From Chitinophagaceae bacterium (GTDB taxonomy: Bacteria; Bacteroidota; Bacteroidia; Chitinophagales; Chitinophagaceae): a stretch of 64,000 bases of DNA. Numbering within the stretch: the first letter of the stretch is position 1; each line of letters begins with the position of its first letter. The stretch lies in the NCBI GenBank assembly GCA_016719815.1, contig JADJYK010000017.1:1-64000 (forward strand), given 5' to 3'. The position numbers were made by a program, and so were the translations under genes. The notes beneath the pieces were generated by a model that saw only the letters and a program-made list of their open reading frames with translations, did no database searches and was not told the DNA's origin. This document shows positions 46,132-56,212 of the stretch, piece by piece.

Positions 46132-46995
46132 ATGCAAAAAATTATTTTACCGGCTTTCGCAATTTTATTTTTTTCTCCGCTAACACAATTCGCCCAGACG
46201 GGTTTACAAACAGCAACGCAGGCAAAAGGCAGTCTCGTAGGATCGGGGCAGAAATTTATTGTGGAAACAACCCTTAAGACAAATACCGCTGCCGAAGTGA
46301 TGGGACAGACAATGGAAACTAATATAGATGTAAAAACCAGCACCAATTATGATGTGAAAAATGCCGGCAGCGAATCGGCAGACCTTCAAAAAACAGTTAG
46401 CAAACTTGTAGTATCTGCCAGTATGATGGGCCAGGAACTGCAATATGACAGTGATAAGCAGGATAACCCGGCTCAAATGGAAGAGATATTTTCAGGTATG
46501 GTTAATAAGCCTCTTAATCTTAGCATTGATGGCAAGGGTAACATTACCAAACAGGAGGAAATGCTGCAAACCACTAACCCGCTGATGATGGCGGCAGGAG
46601 CTGGCGCAGCAACAACAACTGAATTATTTGTACCAGACCTTACTGGTAAAGAGTTTGTAGCCGGTGACAGCATAAAAAGTTTTTTGGTAACCACCGGTGA
46701 AAAAAACAGTTCAAAAGACTCCGGCACTTATAAAATTACAATAGTGGAAAATGGTGTGGCCAGTATATCTTACAGCGGCATACAACAAACTACCGGTGTA
46801 ATAGAACAAATGGGAATGGAAATGAACACCACCGGCAATAATATTGTAAAATCAGAATTGCAGGTTGATATAAAAACCGGCCTGGTACTGGCAAAAGCTA
46901 CTGTTACAGAAATGAATACAATTGTTGAAGTAATGGGAATGGAAATACCCACTACTGGCAGGTCTTTCAGCACTACAACGGTGAAGGCATTATAA
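46132..46995 (+). CDS. DUF6263-like exported protein
   Basis: 287 residues. The signal peptide is MQKIILPAFAILFFSPLTQFAQ. A long beta-rich domain contains KFIVETTLKTNTAAEVMGQ, LNLSIDGKGNITK and the repeated EVMGMEIPTTGRSF and EQMGMEMNTTGNN patterns. It resembles DUF6263 proteins of Bacteroidota, whose function is unknown. It has unusually many Met and Thr. It is followed after 62 bases by a small membrane protein. Confidence 0.7.
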   Translation: MQKIILPAFAILFFSPLTQFAQTGLQTATQAKGSLVGSGQKFIVETTLKTNTAAEVMGQTMETNIDVKTSTNYDVKNAGSESADLQKTVSKLVVSASMMGQELQYDSDKQDNPAQMEEIFSGMVNKPLNLSIDGKGNITKQEEMLQTTNPLMMAAGAGAATTTELFVPDLTGKEFVAGDSIKSFLVTTGEKNSSKDSGTYKITIVENGVASISYSGIQQTTGVIEQMGMEMNTTGNNIVKSELQVDIKTGLVLAKATVTEMNTIVEVMGMEIPTTGRSFSTTTVKAL

Positions 46996-47057
46996 CAAAA
47001 GACAAGAAGATATTTAAGATTCATTGGTAACTTTATAAAACCAATGAATCTTTTTTT

Positions 47058-47399
47058 ATGTACGAACACCGGAAACAGCCACTGGCCTCACGACAAATAT
47101 TTTACAGGCGAATAGCCCGCAGTATTCTTGTAGCGGCATGTATTATGCTGGTATGCCTGCTTATAGGTGTTGCCGGCTATCACTATACCGCCAACATACC
47201 CTGGCTGGATGCCCTGCATAATGCATCCATGATACTAAGTGGAATGGGGCCGGTGGTGGAGATTAAAACTACAGGTGGCAAATGGTTCTCATCTGCCTAT
47301 GCATTATTCAGCGGTATTGTTTTCATTACTAATGTGGGTATTATTATGGCACCTGCCATACACAGGTTACTGCACCGGCTGCATGTGGAGGAGAATTAG
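47058..47399 (+). CDS. small membrane protein resembling a potassium-channel pore module
   Basis: 113 residues with an N-terminal helix (about 23-45, ILVAACIMLVCLLIGVAGY), a re-entrant-like segment (WLDALHNASMILSGMGPVVE) and a C-terminal helix (WFSSAYALFSGIVFITNVGI) ending in HRLLHRLH. The helix-pore-helix layout is that of Ion_trans_2 channels, but the selectivity filter TVGYG is absent and SGMGPV stands in its place. It could be a channel of different selectivity or a non-channel relative. I recall homologues in several phyla. The function is unproven. Confidence 0.65.
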   Translation: MYEHRKQPLASRQIFYRRIARSILVAACIMLVCLLIGVAGYHYTANIPWLDALHNASMILSGMGPVVEIKTTGGKWFSSAYALFSGIVFITNVGIIMAPAIHRLLHRLHVEEN

Positions 47400-47436
47400 C
47401 TGCATACTAAAGCCCCAAGGCTTACTGATAAAAAAA

Positions 47437-49374
47437 TCAATTGCTGTTCCGGAAAAAATTATTCTTTTTTACCAGCACCACTTTACTCCTGTCGGCCTTG
47501 TAAATTGTCTCATAAAACTTAACCAGTTCAGTATAGTCGGATGCAGGAAACCGCCCGGCATTATGTTCCATCGAACGGAAATAAAAAAGCTGGCTGCCAG
47601 AAAGTCTTACGGTTGACTGGTATTTACCGAACTTACTGTTTACTGTAACATCCTGCGGCATGGATTCTGCCGTATAACCGGCAGGCAGGCTGATTTCTAC
47701 CGTATCCACATCTTTGTATTCGTATGAAAAGTCAATGTCATATTTTCTTGCCGAGTCAGCAGAAAGTTTCCTGTGATGACGGCTCATTATATTCGGTAAA
47801 ATAAATAACCGTTTGCCAGTGATGGTGGCATAGTTGCTAACCCTGATATCAAGCGACTCTTCTATTTCGGGCTTTACTGATTTTTTTTCCCTGTACTCAA
47901 AATTCTTTATATCATAGGTGGCAAAGTCAAGGTCTTCATGCAATACTTCTTTCAATTTGTCTTTTGAAAGACTATTGATAAGATCATGATACCTGTCCTG
48001 CTGAATACCCCCGTAAGTACTGAAAGATTTAATATTTAATGTTGCATCCGCCTCCAGCGTTGCTTTACTATTCCGTACCTGCAGGTTTTCTTTTATTCCG
48101 TAGACAGGAGTGTTAACGAGTACACCACCGTTCTCATCCACTGCAAGTGCCTGCCTGTTACAATTATCTGCGCCTACATAACCTGCTGGAAGTGTCTGGC
48201 TTGTACATTCCAGCCAGATGGTATCTTTTTCGGAAGGAACAAACAATACCACATGGTTAAATTGCGAATAGGGCAAGTCAGGAAGAAAATAATTCAGGTC
48301 ATAGCCTCTGCCGGTTACAGTATAAACAGAGCGGATCCCGGCTTCTTTAAGCAGTGCATACATGTAGTTACTCAGGGCCTTACAATCGCCATATTTTTTT
48401 TCACTTACATATTTTGCACTGAATGGCTGCCAGCCACCCACACCCAGCTGAATACTGATATAGCGGGTATTTTCCTGCATGTAACTGTATAACCTGTCAA
48501 TCTTTTCCCTGGTATCTGTAATGCCGTTTATCAGCTGATGAACCTTTTGTTTAACATCATCTGATAACCCGTCTCTGTCCTTCTTGAAGTCATACACAAA
48601 CCTTCCAAATTCTTTCCAGTTCGTATTGCTGCCTTCATAGTCTTCCAGCATGAATTTTTCAGTTGCCATAAATACGCTGGTAGTAAGTTCGTGCCATCCG
48701 GGAGAAGCAAATTCGGAGGTTGCGGGTACAATATTCTTTACTTCCCAGGTGTAAACCTTATTTGATTTGCTATCGGTTGTAGTTACGGGTTCACCTTTAT
48801 AGTTAAAAGACTTATACTTAAGCGGATTTGATGCGGGTGTAACAACGGTGACTGTACTTTGCTGCACTCCCATCACAGGCCGCTCTTGCGGCACCCAGCG
48901 GGGAAGAAACATGGTGCCTTTGTACCTTACTTCCACCTCATACTCTACTGTAAACGGATATACTTTGTAAAAAAAACTATGCCATTTAAGCCTGTTATCA
49001 TCTGCCAGACTGGTGCCATCACTGCCGCCTGACTCATCTTTAATATCACCTTTTTTAAGACTTTTTATTTTATTTCCGGCTGCATCATATAATGTGCCAT
49101 CGAATGATTCAATGCTCCTGAGTTTATCGTACCATTCAGAAAAATAGGCCCATTTGTCACCTGCTTCGTTTAGAATTGTATAGGCAACCTTTTGCACATA
49201 GATTGCCCGGTTTTTTTCCGTAATCTCAAATCTTATCTCTTCCGTCCTCTTCACAACATTGGCTCCTTTCAGCAATGTTTCCGGAATTTTGGATATTGCA
49301 TACTGACCATCACCTGCTATCAATTGCAGTGAAATGAATAAAACTGCTATTGTAAAGAAATATCTGTTTTTCAT
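47437..49374 (-). CDS. DUF3857/transglutaminase-like exported protein, catalytically complete
   Basis: 645 residues. The signal peptide is MKNRYFFTIAVLFISLQLIAG. The DUF3857 domain runs about 40-215 and the transglutaminase-like core about 280-400: EKKYGDCKALSNYMYALLKE provides the Cys331 nucleophile, FNHVVLFVP the histidine and IWLECT the acid position. A C-terminal beta-rich DUF3858-like region follows. Such proteins are periplasmic and common in Bacteroidota. Their cysteine may cross-link or hydrolyse peptides. The start ATG overlaps the stop of the upstream paralogue by 4 bases (ATGA). Confidence 0.88.
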   Translation of the reverse strand: MKNRYFFTIAVLFISLQLIAGDGQYAISKIPETLLKGANVVKRTEEIRFEITEKNRAIYVQKVAYTILNEAGDKWAYFSEWYDKLRSIESFDGTLYDAAGNKIKSLKKGDIKDESGGSDGTSLADDNRLKWHSFFYKVYPFTVEYEVEVRYKGTMFLPRWVPQERPVMGVQQSTVTVVTPASNPLKYKSFNYKGEPVTTTDSKSNKVYTWEVKNIVPATSEFASPGWHELTTSVFMATEKFMLEDYEGSNTNWKEFGRFVYDFKKDRDGLSDDVKQKVHQLINGITDTREKIDRLYSYMQENTRYISIQLGVGGWQPFSAKYVSEKKYGDCKALSNYMYALLKEAGIRSVYTVTGRGYDLNYFLPDLPYSQFNHVVLFVPSEKDTIWLECTSQTLPAGYVGADNCNRQALAVDENGGVLVNTPVYGIKENLQVRNSKATLEADATLNIKSFSTYGGIQQDRYHDLINSLSKDKLKEVLHEDLDFATYDIKNFEYREKKSVKPEIEESLDIRVSNYATITGKRLFILPNIMSRHHRKLSADSARKYDIDFSYEYKDVDTVEISLPAGYTAESMPQDVTVNSKFGKYQSTVRLSGSQLFYFRSMEHNAGRFPASDYTELVKFYETIYKADRSKVVLVKKNNFFRNSN

Positions 49375-51378
49375 CCGCTATTTTTCTTTTTAAATACAAT
49401 CTGCTCAGCATGCTTTTTACCACCAGGTTGAAGAATTCACGCAGCATCTCATACTCTTCCGGCTGAAATACTGTGCGGCTTATCCTTACTCTTGACCGGA
49501 ATGAAATATTATCGCCTGATTGAGAAATCCTGTATTCAAACATACCCTCATTTTCTTCATTCAGTTTTACAATCATAGATTTTGGCAATTCATCCACTAC
49601 ATATCCTTCTGGGACTTCAATCTGAAGGTTAAACGACTCATCAAACTTATAGGGCATCTCCACGGGGTATTTCCGCTCTGCCGACTTGAACGGGTTTTCC
49701 TTCTGTCCTTCTCCAAACATGGGGTTCAGGTAAATAATATCTTCTTTTTCATCATTAATTGCAAACTCATACCGCATAGAAATGGGATTTTCATACAACT
49801 CCAGCGAGTCTATTACAAAATTTTCCATTTTTATCTGCGGGCCAAACCCCTGTACAATGTCTTTTTGCAATTGCTCTTTACCTTTTTCCTTTATCCTGTT
49901 CCGCAGGCTGTACGATTCATAATATCCGGGAGTTTGCTGCATACTTCCCACCCAGTTGCCTTTATCATCATTAATTACGAAAAGACTGGTATACTTTACT
50001 TCGTTCAGTGAATCGGTGTACAAGTGCGTTGCTTCTCCGTTCTTGTTGATAATTCTTGCATGACCATTATAGCATCTGACCGGCAAGTGCCCAAAACCCA
50101 TTTTGGGTTCAGATGCGTCGAGAAAATAGGGTTTATCATCTATCACAGCCCTGGCTATTACATAATTATACTGGTGTGCAATTGGGAAAAGCGGATATGT
50201 ATATCCATTGGATCTGGTGCTTAATAGTACCGGGGCCGCCTCAATATCTTCATAATGCAGCATAGCATTGAGCAGAAGATTAATTTCAGCCACATTACCA
50301 TTTTTTGATTTCACGAGATTCTTCAAAGTCTGGTCCATTGAACGCCGACCATGGTCGGTACAGGTAAAATTATTTCGTACATAATTAAAAATCCGCTTTG
50401 CCATTTCCAGTTTCCGGGGATTACCAATTCGCAAAGGAACAACAAGATCCTTCAGCCATCCGTTATCCTTATACACCTGTTTACCAAAGTAATCTGCATC
50501 AAGGTATTTTTCAGCAAAGCTTTCCAGGTGCCTGCCATCCGTTTATACGTTAAAGGATAGCGGTATTCGGTAAACTGGAACTCGATTTTTGAAATATGAT
50601 TATCAATAGTAGAAGTATAGCTTTCTTCCTTCAATGCCGGTACATTTTTTGACACCCAGCGATAATTACTTACACCCGAATTCAACTCATAAACATCCGA
50701 AGCACCTGTTCCGCGGCTGTCTATTATCCTGTACGATTCCTTACTGGAAGTTCTGTCGGCAATGTCATACTTCCTGTATCCCTGTGTCAGGAATACATAG
50801 CCCAAAAAATCAGGAATCGCAGCATTATACTCACTCCACAAATGCGGGTACTGGCTTTGAAATTCCCATGAACGCATATCTTCCGGGTAATCGGACCGGA
50901 TAATATATTCAATTTCAACAACTGACCCTTCTTTTATATTAGGCAGTGTAAATTTGGTAATGCTCCTGTTTTTATCAATCTTATCTTTGAATATTCCCGA
51001 CTTTGTATCAAGCTTTGACTCGGAAACTTTACCATTTTCAAGATTATATGTTACCGCTTTAATTTTTTCAATCCGGGTTTCGTCATCCCATTCTGAATAA
51101 GTGAAGATTGAAATATTGGCTGCATCATAGCCATTTTTGTTCAGTATATGTATTCTTTTAAACCTTTTATATACTAAAGAAAACCATCCTTTGGTATTTC
51201 CCTCAACATTACTTGAGCCAATATCAGCAATCACCACTGCATCGGCAGCACTGTCAATATCATATAGCTTTGTTTCGAAATCTTTAGGGCTGATATCCCC
51301 AAACTTAATTTTAATTTTTTCCTGGGAGAAGGCAGCGATTGACAATAGCAATGCAAACGAGCAAATGAAAAATTTCAT
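49371..51378 (-). CDS. DUF3857/transglutaminase-like protein lacking catalytic residues, frameshifted
   Basis: ATG 51378 gives a signal peptide (MKFFICSFALLLSIAAFSQ). The DUF3857 domain contains RIHILNKNGYDAANISIFTY. A frame break lies near 50535 and another near 49405 (AAAAA for AAAAAA), and the end at TGA 49371 overlaps the next ATG. Repaired length is about 669 residues. In the transglutaminase-like core, the segment SKNGNVAEINLLLNAML has Asn where the active partner has Cys (YGDCKA), and the His position reads NYVIA. It therefore appears to be a pseudo-enzyme, perhaps a partner of the downstream active paralogue. Confidence 0.82.
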
Positions 51379-51472
51379 AGTTGGTAATATTGTGATAATT
51401 GAATATTCAATTTTAGAAATAAAAGGATAATCTTGCACTGATTTTTATCAGCTTTATTCATGATTCACTTTT

Positions 51473-52416
51473 ATGGCTCCCGCAATGATGGCTAACATAC
51501 ATCAAAATACTATTCTTATTAAGCAACTTGCAGACACTGCCGGATTTGATTTTTGCGGCATTGCAAAAGCCCAAAAGCTGGATGAAGATGCCCGCAGACT
51601 GGAGACATGGCTTAAAAATGGATTTCAAGGTTCTATGCTCTACATGGAAAACCATTTTGACCTTCGGATTGACCCTGCCGGGCTGGTTCCCGGGGCAAAG
51701 TCAGTCATTACTGTAATAAAAAACTATTTTCCGCAAGAACAGCAAAAAAATAATACTCCCGGAGTAGCAAAATATGCTTTCGGCAAAGATTATCATTATG
51801 TAATAAAGGATAAGTTAAACGCTCTGCTTGATGCAATGAAGGAAAAAATTGGTGATATAAATGGCCGTGGTTTTGTTGACTCAGCCCCGGTGATGGAAAG
51901 GAGCTGGGCAAGCCGTAGTGGCCTGGGCTGGATAGGGAAAAATGGAAACCTCATTACCAGGCACAGCGGTTCATTTTTTTTCATTGCCACACTAATTACT
52001 GACCTTGAACTGGAAAGCGATGACCCGTTAGCAAAAGATTATTGCGGTTCCTGTTCCCGATGTATTGATGCCTGCCCAACCGGGGCTATACTGCCAAATA
52101 AAGTTATTGATGGAAGTCGTTGCATCTCTTATTTTACAATTGAATTAAAAGATGCCGTTATACCGGGCGAAATGAAAGGAAAATTTCAGAACTGGATGTT
52201 TGGCTGTGACACCTGCCAGGATGTATGCCCATGGAACAGTTTTAGCAAACCGCATAATGAACCGGGCTTTTTTCCAATTCCTGAAATACTTAACCTCACT
52301 TCAACAGAATGGGAAATGATGACTGAAGAAACATTCCGGAAAATATTTAAAACTCCCCACTGAAACGCAGCAAGTTCACAGGCATACAACGCAACCTGAA
52401 GTTTCTGCAGTCCTGA
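51473..52416 (+). CDS. queG: epoxyqueuosine reductase, frameshifted near the C-terminus
   Basis: Cobalamin- and Fe-S-dependent enzyme converting epoxyqueuosine to queuosine in tRNA. The catalytic Asp136 lies in GRGFVDSAPVMERSWA and the substrate region is SGLGWIGKNGNLIT. Two 4Fe-4S clusters are bound by Cys191, 194, 197, 201 (CGSCSRCIDACPTGAI) and Cys217, 245, 248, 252 (RCISYFTIE, CDTCQDVCPWN). The frame stops early at 52363 because one A is missing near 52352. Restored, it continues FKNSPLKRSKFTGIQRNLKF to the TGA at 52414-52416, giving about 314 residues, normal for the family. Confidence 0.93.
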
Positions 52417-52418
52417 CA

Positions 52419-53280
52419 CTAAAAACCATTATCAGCCCTTAGTGCATTAAGACTTTTAACAAACGATGCCCAAACTTTTTTTGCATCGGGGTACCTGTAG
52501 TATTTATTGAACAGTTTCTGTGTCTCTGTAAGATTTCTTCCAAAATAAAAATAATAAGCGGCCAGGTTAAAGGCCACCTCCTTACGCAGGCCATTATCAA
52601 AATCTGTCACATCATCCAGTTTCTCATATGGCTGCTCACCCAATTTTCCAAGATTGTCATTAATAATACTTTTTAACTCTGCATCGCCGGCAGCTACAAA
52701 CAATTTTCCATTCTTATACTGCAAGGCAATTGACGATACATCTATAGGTGCAGCATCTGTTGTATCCGTATAACCACATGCATAGTAGGTAAAAGAAATA
52801 GCCAAAATATTCATTCAGGCTAAATCCAAAACTTCCGTCTTCAGTTATCATTGTATGGCCTGCAAACATTTTTGCAGCATACTGATATTTATTTAGAGCA
52901 GTATTTCTGAATATATAAATCTCATCACAGCAATGTGCACCACCGGTATAGTTCCATATCAGCAGCTCATTTCTGCCATCTTTATCTAAATCGCTGAAGG
53001 CATGATCGGCATATAAAGGAGCTTCAGGAGTATTTCCATTGAGGGTATTAATATACTTTTTCAGTGTAACAACCTGTTTGCTTTTTGTTACCAATGAAAT
53101 TTTTTCCGGATACTTCGTTTTTTCTGCCTGCTGAAAAAACAAGGTGGTAGGATCCGTTTCAACTTCAATCACACTGTCTTTTGCATACATTACTGAATCT
53201 GCCGGAACTTGTGCATTTAAATATACCCCCCAAAGGCTGGCTAACAGAACCACATAGGGGCTAAGAACTCTTCCATTCAT
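52419..53280 (-). CDS. exported protein with a VCBS-like motif, frameshifted
   Basis: ATG 53280 with a signal peptide (MNGRVLSPYVVLLASLWGVYLNAQ). The first half includes FSDLDKDGRNELLIWNYTGG, a calcium-binding-like D-x-D-x-D-G loop of VCBS/FG-GAP type, and HCCDEIYIF. The frame breaks near 52795, and the second half (TDTTDAAPIDVSSIALQYKN, NLAAYYFYFGRNLTETQKLF) runs to 52419. Repaired length is about 287 residues. Similar proteins occur in Bacteroidota without known function. It is convergent with queG, with 2 bases between the repaired stops. Confidence 0.72.
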
Positions 53281-53328
53281 AACTCAAAATTTATTAAAAG
53301 ATGCCTGCTAAGCCGAAATAGCTGCATT

Positions 53329-53769
53329 TTACTTTGCTGTCACATATTTTTTTAGCTTATCCAGCCCCTGTTCCATCAGCGGACCATATCTCTTTTCCAG
53401 GAGAAGGCTGGAGAATTTCTCCCAGGGGTACCACCTCAAATGCACATCCATGTACCATTGCACAGTAGTAATTCCCGGAATGCCCGGATTATATAGAATA
53501 AACCCACTTTCGCTCCGGCCTTTTGTATTAATCACCACACTTGAATCGGTTACAGCACTTATGGCGGATTCCACCTTAACTGTATCTGCACCCGGATACC
53601 AGTTTTTCCAATTCGCTGAATCCTTAACCTGTACCATAATAACCTCCCTTACAGCATTAATATCTGTAGCCTTTGAAATACGGATATGTGAAGGGATCAA
53701 TAATGAAAAAAGTGTTATCACTACTGCAAAAGCCAGAATACTTATAAAACCAAGTTTAATAATTTTCAC
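53329..53769 (-). CDS. SRPBCC-family (polyketide cyclase-like) membrane-anchored protein
   Basis: 146 residues, start GTG 53769 as no ATG is available. An N-terminal hydrophobic segment (LGFISILAFAVVITLFSLLI) anchors a START/SRPBCC-like domain: HIRISKATDINAVREVIMVQ, then WKNWYPGADTVKV, ending with FSSLLLEKRYGPLMEQGLDK. Members bind hydrophobic ligands. This version resembles a frequent Chitinophagaceae family. It lies 49 bases upstream of the VCBS-like gene on the same strand. Confidence 0.78.
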   Translation of the reverse strand: MKIIKLGFISILAFAVVITLFSLLIPSHIRISKATDINAVREVIMVQVKDSANWKNWYPGADTVKVESAISAVTDSSVVINTKGRSESGFILYNPGIPGITTVQWYMDVHLRWYPWEKFSSLLLEKRYGPLMEQGLDKLKKYVTAK

Positions 53770-53824
53770 AACGTTAATGGTTTAATGTTTGCCATCTGTT
53801 ATTATTTGGGCTCATCCCAGTTTC

Positions 53825-54942
53825 TCATTCCCACTTGAGAACTCTTACAGCAATAGCATAAGCAATGGCTATCCAAATACCAAGTATACCGGTTTCCTTC
53901 AAGCAATCAAGAACCGTCAATCCTTCAAAGAAATTTTTCGCACTGCATCATTATACTGTGTCAGCGGAAGAACTTTACAGATTTCCTGCAACCACTTTGG
54001 AAATACTTCGATAGTAAAGAAAGTTCCGGACAGCATCATTTGGGGCAACGCAAAAATGTTTATCAGCAACGGTATTGAAGAATCTGTTTTGACCACACTG
54101 CTGAAGATAAGCCCCACTCCCATCAGGAAAAATAACATAACCAGTGTTAACAGGAGAATTTGCAAAAATGTAAATACACCGTGGATGAGAGTAAAGTTCA
54201 TTGCAAAATGACCAAATACAATTAGTACTGTAACACTCAGCACCTGAAAGGCAAGACGGCTGAACCCGATTCCCATCAGGATATTAATTTTCTTAACGGG
54301 TGTTGCATAAAATCGTTTCAGCACCAGTTGTTCCCTGAGTCCAAAGAAAGTAAAAGCAATCCCAAACAAAGTGGAAAAAAGAATAGAAAAGCCCAGTTGC
54401 CCTGGAAGAATGAAATCTATCGCACGGTACTTACGAACAGCCTCAATATCGGGCTGACGCACCACCACTATATCCTCTGCATTCTTGCTGAGAAGTTTTT
54501 CCAGTTTCAGTTTCACCAGGTCGAGGCTGGGAAGAAAGCTATAAATTGTATTGCTGCTCGCAGTGGTTGTTCTTATACCCACAGTATAATGCAGTCGTCC
54601 TGCTGTATCCGTTTGTTTTTGAATGTCAAGAATAGCTGTAAGCTTCCCCTTTATCATATCTTCTCTCCTTTCTACGGTATCGGCATATTTGATCATTTTT
54701 ATTCCGGGAATTTGCAAAAGGGCATTATAGAACGTATCGGTAACAGAAACTTCTTTCTCTAATGCAATCCTGTAAGTTATGCCGCTGCCGCTTCCAAAAG
54801 CACCAAAAATCAATACAAATATGATGGGAAAAAGTATACTGAAAATTAATGCACTCGGATTTTCAAATATTGCCCTGAAGCTTGCCTTTGTGATTGCCCA
54901 TAACGCCTTTGACGGACTATATTGCTGTACCGTTGGTTTCAT
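53825..54942 (-). CDS. ABC-2 type transporter permease, frameshifted at the C-terminus
   Basis: ATG 54942. A cytoplasmic start (KALWAITKASFRAIFENPSA) precedes TM1 (LIFSILFPIIFVLIFGAFG), a large extracytoplasmic domain (about 50-200), and five further helices including GQLGFSILFSTLFGIAFTFF and SSVVKTDSSIPLLINIFALPQ. This is the ABC2_membrane_3 layout of drug or lipid exporters. The frame breaks near 53925, after which EGLTVLDCLKETGILGIWIA and VRVLKWE end at 53825. Repaired length is about 372 residues. No ATPase gene is adjacent in the window, so the partner must lie elsewhere. Confidence 0.87.
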
Positions 54943-55002
54943 TTTGGCAAATGTATTTTTTTTATGGTCAAGACAGAAATTAAAGATATTTGCACAGCTA
55001 AT

Positions 55003-55485
55003 ATGAATACAGCATTCTTACTTACAGGGGGAAACATGGGCAACAGGGCTGCCAATCTTGAAAAAGCAAGAGAAATTATATCAGCAGAATGCGGAAGCAT
55101 TATTTCTGCCTCATCATTATATGAAACGGCAGCATGGGGAAAAACTGACCAGCCATCTTTTTTGAACCAGGCACTTAAAATTTCGACCTCATTAACTGCC
55201 TTACAGCTTATACGCCGGGTACTTAAAGCGGAAAAGAAAATAGGCCGGATTCGCAAAGAAAAATTCGGTCCACGCATTATTGATATTGATATATTGCTTT
55301 TTAATGACGAAGTACATAATTTTTCCTTATTAAAAGTACCCCACCCCGAACTGCAAAACCGTCGTTTTGCCCTTTTGCCTTTGGCCGAAATAGCCCCCGG
55401 TGCCATACATCCTTTGCTTAAAAAGAATATTGAAGAATTACTAAATGAATGTCCCGATACATTACCGGCTAAAAAGTATTCCTGA
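55003..55485 (+). CDS. folK: 2-amino-4-hydroxy-6-hydroxymethyldihydropteridine pyrophosphokinase
   Basis: Folate biosynthesis enzyme (HPPK). The best start is ATG 55003 (MNTAFLLTGGNMGNRAANLE). 160 residues is the usual size, and the longer upstream frame has no support. Motifs: GGNMG for substrate binding, SSLYETAAWGKTDQPSFLNQ in the middle, and FGPRIIDIDILLF, the ATP/Mg-binding R-x-x-D-x-D signature. The end NRRFALLPLAEIAPG is also typical. Divergent from the ABC permease and followed by a deoxynucleoside kinase gene. Confidence 0.93.
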   Translation: MNTAFLLTGGNMGNRAANLEKAREIISAECGSIISASSLYETAAWGKTDQPSFLNQALKISTSLTALQLIRRVLKAEKKIGRIRKEKFGPRIIDIDILLFNDEVHNFSLLKVPHPELQNRRFALLPLAEIAPGAIHPLLKKNIEELLNECPDTLPAKKYS

Positions 55486-55582
55486 TTTTTTCCACAGCTC
55501 TTTGTAATCAATTTTTTTGCCGCCACATTTGGCATATTTTGCACCCGTACTCGTACTTCTATCTCGTACATTATACTTTTTC

Positions 55583-56212
55583 ATGAACTACCACTTCATT
55601 ACCATAGAAGGAAATATTGGTGCCGGCAAAACAACCCTGGCGCATTTGCTCAGCAAACATTATAATGCAAGGCTGGTGCTGGAGGAGTTTGCGGACAACC
55701 CCTTTCTGTCTAAATTTTATGAACATCCTGAGCAATATGCCTTCCCGGTTGAACTTTTTTTTATGGCCGAAAGGTTTAAACAATTAAAAGAACTTATTCA
55801 GCAAAAAGATCTTTTCAAAGCGTAACAATATCTGATTAATTTTTTACAAAATGTCTTCTGTTTTCCAAAGTAACCCTGCCCGATGATGAGTTCAGGCTGT
55901 ACCAGCGCCTTTTTGACATTATACACCAGCAATTGATACAGCCGGATATTCTGATCTATCTGCACTCACCTATTGCAAGGCTTCAGGCTAATATAAAAAA
56001 GAAACAGGGCTTATGAACAGAATATACCTGACGAATATCTTTTTAACCTGCAGGAAACATATACACATTACATCAAACAGCATAATGTAAAAACATTGTT
56101 CATTGATACAAGCAATGCAGACTTTTTAGGCAATGAACAACACCTGGAAGTTATTTACGAAGCCCTGGAAAAAGATTACGAACAGGGCCAGTATTATATC
56201 ACATTACCATGA
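55583..56212 (+). CDS. deoxynucleoside kinase (dAK/dGK family), frameshifted
   Basis: ATG 55583. The P-loop is GNIGAGKTTL (residues 10-19). LVLEEFADNPFLSKFYEHP carries the catalytic Glu and FFMAERFKQL the conserved lid-side helix. The frame stops at 55823 and then breaks several times (near 55823, 55840-55870 and 56005). Other frames carry FFTKCLLFSKVTLPDDEF, QPDILIYLHSPIARLQANIK and YEQNIPDEYLFNLQETYTHYI, matching the rest of the family. It ends at TGA 56210-56212, overlapping the next ATG (ATGA). Repaired length is about 210 residues. It salvages deoxynucleosides. Confidence 0.85.

Noticed and set aside
54939..55571. 210-codon minus-strand frame opposite folK
   Set aside because: It overlaps folK completely, and folK carries all conserved motifs, so the antisense frame is a shadow.
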